Source of the DNA: Firmicutes bacterium UBA3914
GTDB lineage: Bacteria; Bacillota; Limnochordia; Darwinibacteriales; Darwinibacteriaceae
Assembly (NCBI GenBank): GCA_002391385.1
Contig: DGEY01000015.1
Span: forward strand, 31,311 to 37,250
Direction: 5' to 3'
Length of the DNA: 5,940 bases
Notes under the pieces: generated by a model
What the model saw: only the letters and a program-made list of their open reading frames with translations
Databases searched by the model: none
Told to the model about the DNA's origin: nothing
Part shown: positions 1 through 5,700 of the stretch, in pieces
How positions within the stretch are numbered: the stretch's first letter is position 1
How the letters are laid out: every line of letters begins with the position of its first letter
Made by a program: the position numbers and the translations under genes

Positions 1-173
1 TCATACTTGAGGACAGCCACTTCCTGGCCCTCGTCGTTCACGATCACCACTTCCCGGGCCACGATGCGGTCCCAGACCTGCTGGGTGGCGCTGACTATAT
101 TTACCCCTGTTAGGGCAGAGAAGAGGGCAAGAAACAGTAGGGGATAGATGATCAAGCGCTCGTACTTGGACAT
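1..173 (-). CDS. Partial small membrane-anchored protein of unknown function (N-terminus only)
   Basis: Reading the minus strand from an ATG at 173 gives 57 complete codons with no stop before the window edge, so only the N-terminus is present. The start is supported by an AAAAGGAG ribosome binding site at 181-188, seven bases upstream. The protein begins MSKYERLIIY, followed by a hydrophobic stretch at about residues 8-29 that could be a membrane anchor or an uncleaved signal. A hydrophilic part with alternating hydrophobic residues follows (around AREVVIVNDEGQEVAVLKY), which looks like beta-strands of the kind found in short repetitive beta-helix or surface proteins. That resemblance is an impression only. 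I do not recognise the family and assign no function. It lies 91 bases downstream of the GH18 gene on the same strand, but the hairpin between them makes strong co-transcription doubtful. Confidence 0.6.
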   Translation of the reverse strand, partial: MSKYERLIIYPLLFLALFSALTGVNIVSATQQVWDRIVAREVVIVNDEGQEVAVLKY

Positions 174-235
174 ATAACCGCTCCTTTTCATAGACAGGGT
201 GATGCTGAAATAATTCGGTGTCGGCGTGGAAATAC

Positions 236-263
236 CTGCCGGGGGCACGACTGCCCCTGGCAG
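236..263 (-). terminator. Terminator-like hairpin after the GH18 gene
   Basis: Twelve-base arms at 236-247 and 252-263 are inverted repeats with one imperfect pair around a 4-base loop. On the minus strand the hairpin starts one base after the GH18 stop codon (267-265) and is followed by GTATTT, which is only a modest U-tract. It probably ends or weakens GH18 transcription before the next minus-strand gene. The short T-run makes it less certain than the two plus-strand terminators in this window. Confidence 0.5.
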
Positions 264-264
264 C

Positions 265-1344
265 TCAGGTGTTTTCTGGATTAGAAACATTTCCCTTGAG
301 GGCGGCATGCAAGGCCTCCAGGAGCTGACCGCTGAGGTCGTGGCCGTATTCCCAAATCATGATGCCGCCCAGGCCCTTCTCCCGCACGTAGGCGGCTTTG
401 TGGGCCAGGGACTGGGGGTCTTCATAGGAGATCAACTCCTGGCCGTTGTAGAGATAGGCGGCCTTGGCAGTGTCGTCCCAGAAGCGTTTATAGCTGGGAT
501 CAGCTAGAAATCGCTGTAGCTCGGTATAGCTCAATCCGTGTTCATAGGCGCTGCTTGTATAGGGCTGGTAAAGGCCGCCATTCTCCGGCGCCACCCCGCG
601 CCAGGCCCGGGCGTAAAAGGGCACGCCCAGAAGCAGTTTGTCTGGGCGCACGCCCGCAGCCAGGTACAGCTGCACGGCCTGATCCACACTCCAGTCCGCG
701 GGGTCCTGGGGGTTGCGGTACAAATTGGCGGTGTGCCCCGTGGTGGGGCTCCAGCCGCCGTAGAAGTCATAGGCCATGAGCTTGAGATAGTCCACCTGCT
801 GCTGCACCCGGTCCAGATCGATGGCCCTGGGGAACCAGCTGGCCGCGGGTACCGCTGTGGATAGTGTGAGGGGGCGGGAAAGCCTTTCCATGAGCCGATT
901 CAGCCCCTGGCGCAGGTCAGCCAGGAGGAGGATGTAGTTTTCGCCTTCCTCCCGCCCCACGGGGTACTCCCAGTCGATGTCGATTCCATCCAGATCGTGC
1001 CCTTCCAGCCAGTTCAGCGCATCGGCGGTGAAGGCGGCCCGGTTTTCTGGGGTGAGGGCCATAGCGGAAAAACCTTCCGCACCCCAGCCGCCCACGGAGA
1101 GGTTCACCTTGAGGTGGGGATGGCGCCCCTGCAAGGCAGCCACCTCTGTGAATAGATGCCTGCCGCCGGATTCGCCCGCGAGATGGGGGATGTAGATGCG
1201 GTTGCCTGAGAGGAGCCCGAAGGCCAGGTTCACCGTGTCCAAAAGCTCGCCCCGGATTTCCCCGGCGCGCCAGTGCCTGTCCTGGGCCATTTCCTCTTCT
1301 GTGCTTCCCAAGGGCCAGGTGCGCAGATACGAAACGAGGAGCAT
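265..1344 (-). CDS. Glycoside hydrolase family 18 protein (chitinase-like), no signal peptide
   Basis: This encodes a 359-residue single-domain GH18 TIM-barrel protein. Family hallmarks appear in order: the SVGGW motif (residues 83-87), the catalytic DxxDxDxE motif as DGIDIDWE (119-126) with acid/base Glu126, MAYDFYG (190-196) carrying the usual substrate-binding Tyr-Asp, KLLLGVPFYARAW (236-248), and the C-terminal strand IMIWEYGHD (328-336). All key residues are intact, so it should be active by substrate-assisted catalysis on beta-1,4-linked GlcNAc polymers or oligomers. The N-terminus (MLLVSYLRTW) enters the first barrel strand directly. No signal peptide, LysM or chitin-binding domain is visible, so a cytoplasmic enzyme acting on imported oligosaccharides is likely, though a non-classical location cannot be excluded. 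I chose the ATG at 1344 because AAAGGAGG (1351-1358) sits six bases upstream. An in-frame TTG at 1362 would place that site inside the gene. It is transcribed divergently from the AEC transporter gene. Confidence 0.9.
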   Translation of the reverse strand: MLLVSYLRTWPLGSTEEEMAQDRHWRAGEIRGELLDTVNLAFGLLSGNRIYIPHLAGESGGRHLFTEVAALQGRHPHLKVNLSVGGWGAEGFSAMALTPENRAAFTADALNWLEGHDLDGIDIDWEYPVGREEGENYILLLADLRQGLNRLMERLSRPLTLSTAVPAASWFPRAIDLDRVQQQVDYLKLMAYDFYGGWSPTTGHTANLYRNPQDPADWSVDQAVQLYLAAGVRPDKLLLGVPFYARAWRGVAPENGGLYQPYTSSAYEHGLSYTELQRFLADPSYKRFWDDTAKAAYLYNGQELISYEDPQSLAHKAAYVREKGLGGIMIWEYGHDLSGQLLEALHAALKGNVSNPENT

Positions 1345-1496
1345 ACCTTTCCTCCTTTCCAAAAGTGTTCCCTATACTTCTCTAGAACCCTGGCCTTTCC
1401 TTTCTAGGTCGTTACGGCATTGTTAACCCTGCCCCCCTGAGCAGGAACGATGAAGGGGGATGGGGAATATACCAGGGATCATATTTGCGGGGGACG
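1345..1496. other. Divergent intergenic region between GH18 and the AEC transporter
   Basis: These 152 bases separate two divergent genes and must carry at least one promoter in each direction. I see AT-richer segments (around 1365-1380, 1405-1425 and 1466-1485) but no -35/-10 pair good enough to name on either strand. A short inverted repeat (CCTGC and GCAGG flanking a C-run) lies around 1428-1445. No convincing operator was found. Confidence 0.4.
1351..1358 (-). promoter_or_regulatory. Ribosome binding site fixing the GH18 start
   Basis: On the minus strand AAAGGAGG lies six bases before the ATG at 1344. It falls inside the longer reading frame that would begin with TTG at 1362, which argues for the ATG as the true start. 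Confidence 0.8.
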
Positions 1497-2402
1497 ATGG
1501 CCATCAAGATCTTCGAACCATTTTTCATGCTGGCACTGCTCATTGCCTTAGGGTCTCTGCTCTACCGCCTGCGCATTTTGGATCTGGACTTCTGCCGCCG
1601 GCTCAGCCGGTTGGTGGTGCAGGTTACTTACCCGGTTTTGCTTTTTGTGTCCATGTACAAAAATGTGAATCCGGCTGCCCTGCAAAGGGGCTGGATCTTT
1701 ACCGCCTTCGGCCTGGGAACATCGATGTTCTTGGCCATTACCGCCCACTACAGCGGCAAGCGGCTGGGTTTGCAGGGTAAAACCTTTGGTACTCTGCAGA
1801 TTCTCTGTACCAACGGAAATAACGTTTTTCTCCCTGTACCCATAGTCTCCGCCCTCTTTGGGCCGGAGTTTGTGGTCTATCCTGTTCTCTTCGAACTGGG
1901 GGCCGGCCTCTTTTACTGGAGCTACGGCATCTCCCACTTCCGCCCCGGGCCCCGCTTCAGCCTCAAGCGGCTTCTCAACCCCAACATGCTGGGCTTGCTC
2001 CTCGGCCTGGTCTGCGGCCTTTTGGGCCTGCGGCTGCCGGGCTTCGCCTTGGGAGCTTTGGAGCTCGTGAGCAACATCACGGTGGGTTCGGCCATGCTCA
2101 TCGTGGGAGCTTTAGTGGCCGACCTTTTGGCCAGCAAGTTCACCTTCAGGCGGGAGATCTGGACTGTGCTGCTGCACCGCCTCGTGCTCAGCCCGGCGGT
2201 GGGCCTGGTTTTCCTCGGGGCTTTGCCCCTGCCGGATACCCTGAAAACGATCCTGCTGCTCCTGCTCAGCATGCCGCCTTTGGTGAGCACGGCACTGGTG
2301 GCTGCCAGTTTCGGGGGAGATGAGGAGCTTGCCGCCAGCGGGGTAGTGCTTCCCACCCTGCTCAGCTTAGCCCTGGTCCCCTTGGGACTTATGCTCTTTT
2401 AG
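1497..2402 (+). CDS. AEC family (auxin efflux carrier type) membrane transporter
   Basis: This encodes a strongly hydrophobic 301-residue protein with about nine or ten membrane segments, the usual size for the AEC family of secondary transporters. Recognisable family features are the N-terminal helix followed by a short basic loop (YRLRIL), the conserved Asn-Pro region CTNGNNVFLPVPIVSALFG (about 104-122), NPNMLGLLLGL (161-171) at the start of the second half, and the C-terminal MPPLVSTALVAASFGGDEE (259-277) with the closing VVLPTLLSLALVPL helix. Bacterial members export or exchange small organic anions such as malate or malonate, but the substrate cannot be told from sequence. The start is ambiguous. 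The ATG at 1497 has GGGGGA only two bases upstream, while an in-frame TTG at 1485 has AGGGA six bases upstream and would add four residues. No clear terminator follows, so some read-through into the sugar operon is possible. Confidence 0.88.
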   Translation: MAIKIFEPFFMLALLIALGSLLYRLRILDLDFCRRLSRLVVQVTYPVLLFVSMYKNVNPAALQRGWIFTAFGLGTSMFLAITAHYSGKRLGLQGKTFGTLQILCTNGNNVFLPVPIVSALFGPEFVVYPVLFELGAGLFYWSYGISHFRPGPRFSLKRLLNPNMLGLLLGLVCGLLGLRLPGFALGALELVSNITVGSAMLIVGALVADLLASKFTFRREIWTVLLHRLVLSPAVGLVFLGALPLPDTLKTILLLLLSMPPLVSTALVAASFGGDEELAASGVVLPTLLSLALVPLGLMLF

Positions 2403-2457
2403 TCTGGTTTAAAAAACCGCACAGGAATTTGTAAAAAAGAGGGGCGAAAAAAGAGGA

Positions 2458-2485
2458 TTTGCTCTGCCCTCCATCCAATTATACG
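2458..2485 (+). promoter_or_regulatory. Weak candidate promoter for the sugar ABC operon
   Basis: TTTGCT (2458-2463) and TATACG (2480-2485), 16 bases apart, are the best -35/-10-like pair in the region. Both elements match the sigma-A consensus only partly. The A-rich block just upstream could act as an UP element. Transcription would start near 2491, placing the hairpin and operator in the extreme 5' leader. Confidence 0.25.
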
Positions 2486-2490
2486 GAAGA

Positions 2491-2518
2491 GGTTGCTTTT
2501 GTGGGGCAAAATGCAACC
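2491..2518 (+). promoter_or_regulatory. Leader hairpin upstream of the sugar-binding protein gene
   Basis: GGTTGC (2491-2496) pairs with GCAACC (2513-2518), and TTTTG (2497-2501) pairs with CAAAA (2507-2511). This leaves one bulged T and a TGGGG loop. It is not followed by a T-run, so it is not a terminator. It may stabilise the 5' end of the transcript, or simply reflect operator half-sites, since its right arm overlaps the operator at 2510-2527. Confidence 0.4.
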
Positions 2519-2527
2519 GGTTTCATT
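2510..2527 (+). promoter_or_regulatory. LacI-family-type operator (also cre-like)
   Basis: An 18-base palindrome, AATGCAACC followed by GGTTTCATT, has only one mismatched pair and the central CG typical of LacI-family operators. The inner 14 bases also match the CcpA cre consensus TGWNANCGNTNWCA at all but one fixed position. It lies ahead of a sugar-transport gene, 24 bases before the start codon and just before the ribosome binding site. This suggests repression by a local LacI-type regulator or by CcpA. No regulator gene is in the window. Confidence 0.6.
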
Positions 2528-2550
2528 ACAACTTAGAGGAGGTTTCAGAA

Positions 2551-3819
2551 GTGAAGAAAAGCATAGTCGCGGTCTTCGGTCTCCTATTGGTGCTCTCCCT
2601 TTCCCTGGGGGCGTTGGCTCAAGAAAGGGTTGTCACCATGATGGGGGTATGGGGTGGCCAGGAGCTTGAGGCCTTCCAAGAAGTGATGGCTGCCTTTACC
2701 GAAAAGACCGGCATCAAAGTGCAGTTTGAAGGTACACGTGATCTGCCCACTCTGCTCCAAACCCGCATCGCCGCCGGTAATCCCCCGGATGTGGCTGCGA
2801 TCCCCGGGCCCGGAGCCATGAAGGAATATGTGGAGCAGGGTGCCCTGGTTGACCTGAACAAGGTGATTGATCCCCAGGTCCTGGCCGAAGATTACAACAA
2901 TGCCTGGATCGAACTGGGAACGTACAAAGGCGGCTTCTATGCCCTCACCTTTGCCGCTGACATCAAGAGCCTGGTTTGGTACCGTCCGGATGTGTTTGCT
3001 GCCAAGGGCTACGCCATCCCCACCACCTGGGAGGAGCTGGAGGCCCTCATGGACCAGATGGTAGCTAACGGCGACACCCCCTGGGCCATCGGCTTAGAGT
3101 CGGGTGCTGCCAGCGGCTGGCCGGCAACGGACTGGATCGAAGATATCATGCTGCGCACCGCTGGACCTGAGGTCTATGATCAGTGGGTCAACCACGAGAT
3201 CCCCTGGACCGATCCCAGAGTCAAGGAAGCCTTTGAGATCTTCGGCAAGATCGCGCGCAGCAGCGACTACGTCTATGGCGGTCCCACCACGGTTCTGGCC
3301 ACCAACTTCGGCGACTCCGTGAGCGAACTGTTCACCGATCCGCCCCGGGCCATGATGCATCGCCAGGCCAGCTTCATCACCAGCTTCATCACGGACGCCA
3401 ACCCCGATGTGGTGCTGGGCCGGGATGTGGCCTTCTTCGGCTTCCCCATGATCAAGCCTGAGCACGGCAATCCCATGCTGGGTGCCGGCGACATGATCGC
3501 CCAGTTCAACGATACGCCCGAAGCCAGAGAGTTCATGAACTTCCTGGCCAGCCCCGAGGCCCAGGAGATCTGGGTGAACAGGCTGGGCAAACTGGGTACC
3601 AACAACAAGATCGATCCCGCCGCCTATCCCGATGATCTCACCAGGGAAATGGCTGAGCTTTTGAACACCGCGGATGTGTTCCGCTTTGACGGCTCCGACT
3701 CCATGCCCGCGGCTGTGGGCTCCGGCGCCTTCTGGGAAGGCATGCTCATGTATGTGGGCGGCGAAGATCTGGACACCGTTTTGGAATACATTGAATCGGT
3801 AGCCCAAGAGAGCTACTAA
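2551..3819 (+). CDS. Carbohydrate ABC transporter solute-binding protein (family 1, AglE-like)
   Basis: This 422-residue family 1 extracellular sugar-binding protein captures a sugar outside the membrane for the two permeases encoded downstream. The N-terminus has a typical signal peptide: lysines 2-3, a hydrophobic core at about 5-20, and an ALA site with cleavage after Ala23. No cysteine is present near the cleavage site, so it is not a lipoprotein. The mature part shows the family pattern: an N-terminal strand with GVWGGQE, then AAFTEKTGIKV, AGNPPDV (75-81) and the GTYKGGFYAL region (about 127-136). The segment HRQASFI (270-276) and the late GSGAFWEGM (390-398) recall AglE-type alpha-glucoside binding proteins. 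The GTG start is fixed by AGGAGG at 2537-2542 and by the signal peptide. The actual sugar is unknown; alpha-glucosides are the best guess from the permeases. A LacI-type operator precedes it and a terminator-like hairpin follows it. Confidence 0.93.
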   Translation: MKKSIVAVFGLLLVLSLSLGALAQERVVTMMGVWGGQELEAFQEVMAAFTEKTGIKVQFEGTRDLPTLLQTRIAAGNPPDVAAIPGPGAMKEYVEQGALVDLNKVIDPQVLAEDYNNAWIELGTYKGGFYALTFAADIKSLVWYRPDVFAAKGYAIPTTWEELEALMDQMVANGDTPWAIGLESGAASGWPATDWIEDIMLRTAGPEVYDQWVNHEIPWTDPRVKEAFEIFGKIARSSDYVYGGPTTVLATNFGDSVSELFTDPPRAMMHRQASFITSFITDANPDVVLGRDVAFFGFPMIKPEHGNPMLGAGDMIAQFNDTPEAREFMNFLASPEAQEIWVNRLGKLGTNNKIDPAAYPDDLTREMAELLNTADVFRFDGSDSMPAAVGSGAFWEGMLMYVGGEDLDTVLEYIESVAQESY

Positions 3820-3845
3820 AAGCAAGTGATCAGCTAAGTGAACTG

Positions 3846-3878
3846 GGGCGCGCCCTTTCCTCAGGGCGTGCCCTTTTT
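3846..3878 (+). terminator. Intercistronic terminator/attenuator between binding protein and permeases
   Basis: An 11-bp GC-rich stem (3846-3856 with 3863-3873, one G-U pair) and a 6-base loop are followed directly by TTTTT. It starts 26 bases after the binding-protein stop and ends 28 bases before the first permease start. This is a complete intrinsic terminator by form. Since the permeases have no other obvious promoter, partial read-through is likely, giving more binding protein than permease. Such hairpins after the binding-protein gene are well known in sugar ABC operons such as malEFG. Confidence 0.8.
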
Positions 3879-3892
3879 CCCAGCGGCGCGGG

Positions 3893-3898
3893 AAGGGG
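3893..3898 (+). promoter_or_regulatory. Ribosome binding site fixing the first permease start
   Basis: AAGGGG lies eight bases before the ATG at 3907. It supports this start over the in-frame GTG at 3898, which directly abuts the site, and over the GTG at 3838, which lies upstream of the terminator hairpin. Confidence 0.6.
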
Positions 3899-3906
3899 TG
3901 AAGTGG

Positions 3907-4773
3907 ATGAAGCGGAGAACCGGTATGCTTACTGCACTCTTTTATGTTGGCCCAGCGGTGCTGTTTCTCCTGGTTTACCAGGTCTACCCGGCTCTGCAGA
4001 CGGTCTATCTCAGTTTTTTGGACCGGCGTTCCGAGTCCTTCGTGGGGCTGGAGAACTACAAATACGTGTTTACCTCCCAGACCATGCTCCGGGCCTTCAA
4101 AAACAACCTGCTGTGGCTGGTGCTCTTCACCGCCGGCACGGTTGGTTTGGGCCTGCTCTTTGCCATTTTGGTGGACCGGGTGAAGTATGAGCGCATTGCC
4201 AAGTCCATCATTTTCATGCCCATGGCCATCTCCTTCGTGGGTGCCGGTGTGGTCTGGAAATTCATATACGCCTACAAGCCATCCGGTGCCGAGCAGATCG
4301 GGCTTCTCAATCAGATCATGGTGGTTTTGGGCTTTGAACCTAAAGGGTGGCTTTTGGAAAGCCCCATCAACAACCTGGCCTTAATTGTAGTTGGTTTGTG
4401 GATCTGGACTGGTTACTGCATGGTCATCCTATCCGCCGCCTACAAAGGCATCCCCAAGGAACTGATGGAGGCGGGGCAGGTGGATGGTGCCAATGACTGG
4501 CAGGTCTTCCGGCACATCATCATCCCGGAAATGCGGCCCGCCCTGACCATGGTTACCACCACCATGCTGGTGAATGTGCTCAAGATCTTTGACATCATCT
4601 ATGTCATGACCAACGGTAACTACGGAACAGAGGTTATTGCCAACCGCATGTTTAAGGAAATGTTCCAGTTCGCCAATACCGGCAGGGCCAGTGCCATTGC
4701 CGTGGTTTTGTTTGTGATGATCATTCCCATCATGTATGCGAACATCCGCCAGAAGCTGAAGGGGGAGGGATAG
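3907..4773 (+). CDS. Carbohydrate ABC transporter permease, MalF/AglF type
   Basis: This is a 288-residue inner-membrane permease of the binding-protein-dependent sugar importer class, with about six membrane segments (roughly 9-29, 67-90, 99-121, 157-178, 212-232 and 262-282). The EAA loop that docks the ATPase reads EAGQVDGANDWQVFRHIIIP (188-207), with the conserved glycine (194) and the terminal I-P. The run IFMPMAISFVGAG (102-114), the following WKFIYAYKPSG, and KIFDIIYVMTNGNYGTEVIAN (226-246) are very like AglF, the alpha-glucoside permease of Sinorhizobium. That supports an alpha-glucoside such as sucrose, trehalose or maltose as substrate, but distant members may differ. A longer frame from GTG 3838 would run through the terminator hairpin and lacks support, so I use ATG 3907. 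The second permease follows after two bases and is surely co-translated. Confidence 0.92.
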   Translation: MKRRTGMLTALFYVGPAVLFLLVYQVYPALQTVYLSFLDRRSESFVGLENYKYVFTSQTMLRAFKNNLLWLVLFTAGTVGLGLLFAILVDRVKYERIAKSIIFMPMAISFVGAGVVWKFIYAYKPSGAEQIGLLNQIMVVLGFEPKGWLLESPINNLALIVVGLWIWTGYCMVILSAAYKGIPKELMEAGQVDGANDWQVFRHIIIPEMRPALTMVTTTMLVNVLKIFDIIYVMTNGNYGTEVIANRMFKEMFQFANTGRASAIAVVLFVMIIPIMYANIRQKLKGEG

Positions 4774-4775
4774 GC

Positions 4776-5639
4776 GTGACTCGGCAGAAACTCAAGGCGA
4801 AAATGCCGCAGATTGTGATCAACGTGGTGGTGATCGTGGCCATGCTGCTGTGGATCGTGCCCACGCTTGGCCTTTTGATCACTTCCTTCCGCCCCGCCAG
4901 CGACGTGGTCTACTCCGGTTGGTGGACGGTGCTCACCAGCCCCCTGAAGTTTACCCAATACACGGTGGAGAACTACAAAGCGGTGCTCAGCTCCGGGGGT
5001 ATGTCCACTGCCTTCCGCAACAGCTTCATCATCACGGTGGGGGGAACGGTGATCCCGGTCTTCCTGGCCTCCTTGGCCGCCTTTGGCCTCTCCAAGCTCC
5101 ACTTTAGGGGGCGGGGCCTGTTCTACGCCCTGATCGTCTTTATGCTGGTGGTGCCCACCCAGATGACCTTTATCCCCGTGCTCAGGCTGTACAACAAGCT
5201 GAGCCTTTCCGGGACGTTTGTGGGGCTGTGGTTGGTGCATACCGGCTACGGGCTGCCCTTTTCCATCTTTATGCTGCACACGTTCTTCCAGGGGCTCCCC
5301 GATGAGCTGTTTGAAGCCGCCTACATCGACGGTGCTTCGGTGTGGACATCCTTTTTCCGCCTGGCCATACCCCTTTCTGTGCCGGCCTTGGCTTCCCTGG
5401 TGATCTTCCAGTTCCTGTTCGTGTGGAACGATCTCTTGGTGGCCCTCATCTACCTAGGCGGCCACGAGTCGGTGGCCCCGTTGACTGTGCGCCTCTCGAG
5501 CTTGGTGGGCTCCTTCGGACAGGACTGGCACCTGTTGACGGCAGCGGCCTTTGTTTCCATGGTGGTGCCGATTGTCGTGTTCTTCTCCCTCCAGCAGTAC
5601 TTCGTCCGGGGACTTTTGGGCGGCGCGGTCAAGGGTTGA
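4776..5639 (+). CDS. Carbohydrate ABC transporter permease, MalG/AglG type
   Basis: This 287-residue second permease subunit forms the membrane channel together with the first. It has about six membrane segments, starting at residues 13-35, with the periplasmic region ENYKAVLSSGG (65-75) typical of MalG-type subunits. The EAA loop is EAAYIDGASVWTSFFRLAIP (180-199), with Gly186 and the closing I-P. The stretches LVVPTQMTFIPVLRLYN (124-140), HTGYGLPFSIFML (155-167), FQFLFVWNDLLVALIYL (211-227) and the C-terminal YFVRGLLGGAVKG match AglG of the alpha-glucoside system closely. The GTG start lies two bases after the stop of the first permease, with GGAGG at 4764-4768 inside the end of that gene, so the two are translationally coupled. 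No ATPase gene follows. The operon ends with a terminator and an intron, so a shared MsmX/MalK/AglK-type ATPase must be encoded elsewhere. Confidence 0.94.
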   Translation: MTRQKLKAKMPQIVINVVVIVAMLLWIVPTLGLLITSFRPASDVVYSGWWTVLTSPLKFTQYTVENYKAVLSSGGMSTAFRNSFIITVGGTVIPVFLASLAAFGLSKLHFRGRGLFYALIVFMLVVPTQMTFIPVLRLYNKLSLSGTFVGLWLVHTGYGLPFSIFMLHTFFQGLPDELFEAAYIDGASVWTSFFRLAIPLSVPALASLVIFQFLFVWNDLLVALIYLGGHESVAPLTVRLSSLVGSFGQDWHLLTAAAFVSMVVPIVVFFSLQQYFVRGLLGGAVKG

Positions 5640-5664
5640 TGGCGGCGCCAAGTCTACGCAGATC

Positions 5665-5700
5665 ACGCAACCGCTGGGCTCTCCCGGCGGTTGTGTTTTT
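5665..5700 (+). terminator. Intrinsic terminator of the sugar ABC operon and intron target site
   Basis: A 14-bp stem (5665-5678 with 5683-5696, two G-U pairs) has a CTCT loop and runs into a T-tract at 5696-5700. It begins 26 bases after the last permease stop. The group II intron starts at the very next base, so this hairpin with its T-run is also the likely recognition site of the intron. Confidence 0.88.

Larger units (their letters stand above)
2403..2550 (+). other. Leader and promoter region of the sugar ABC operon
   Basis: These 148 bases between the AEC stop and the binding-protein start are AT-richer than the flanking genes. In order they hold a weak 5-bp palindrome (2406-2418), an A-rich block with AAAAAAGAGG twice (2433-2442 and 2447-2456), a weak promoter candidate (2458-2485), a hairpin (2491-2518), a LacI-type operator (2510-2527) and an AGGAGG ribosome binding site (2537-2542) eight bases before the GTG start. 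Confidence 0.6.

Noticed and set aside
1345..1362. In-frame extension of the GH18 gene from TTG 1362
   Set aside because: These codons are the ribosome binding site of the ATG at 1344.
1345..1496. Specific -35/-10 promoters in the divergent region
   Set aside because: Candidates such as TTAACA or TATAGG lack partners at a proper distance, so none is reported.
1460..1780. Plus-strand frame overlapping the start of the AEC gene
   Set aside because: It lies in another frame of the AEC gene and its translation resembles no family.
2406..2418. GGTTT-AAA-AAACC palindrome after the AEC stop as a terminator
   Set aside because: The stem has only five mostly A-T pairs and no T-run follows on the plus strand.
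3094..3825. Long minus-strand reading frame (243 codons) opposite the binding-protein gene
   Set aside because: It is an antisense shadow of a confidently identified gene. Its translation is rich in Gly, His and Ala without any family motif, and it has no plausible start signal.
3838..3906. In-frame N-terminal extension of the first permease from GTG 3838
   Set aside because: It would translate through an 11-bp terminator hairpin, has no ribosome binding site, and adds a proline-rich stretch unlike MalF/AglF N-termini.
4620..5279. Long minus-strand reading frame (219 codons) opposite the permease genes
   Set aside because: It is an antisense shadow with Gly/His/Gln-rich low-complexity translation across two well-supported genes.
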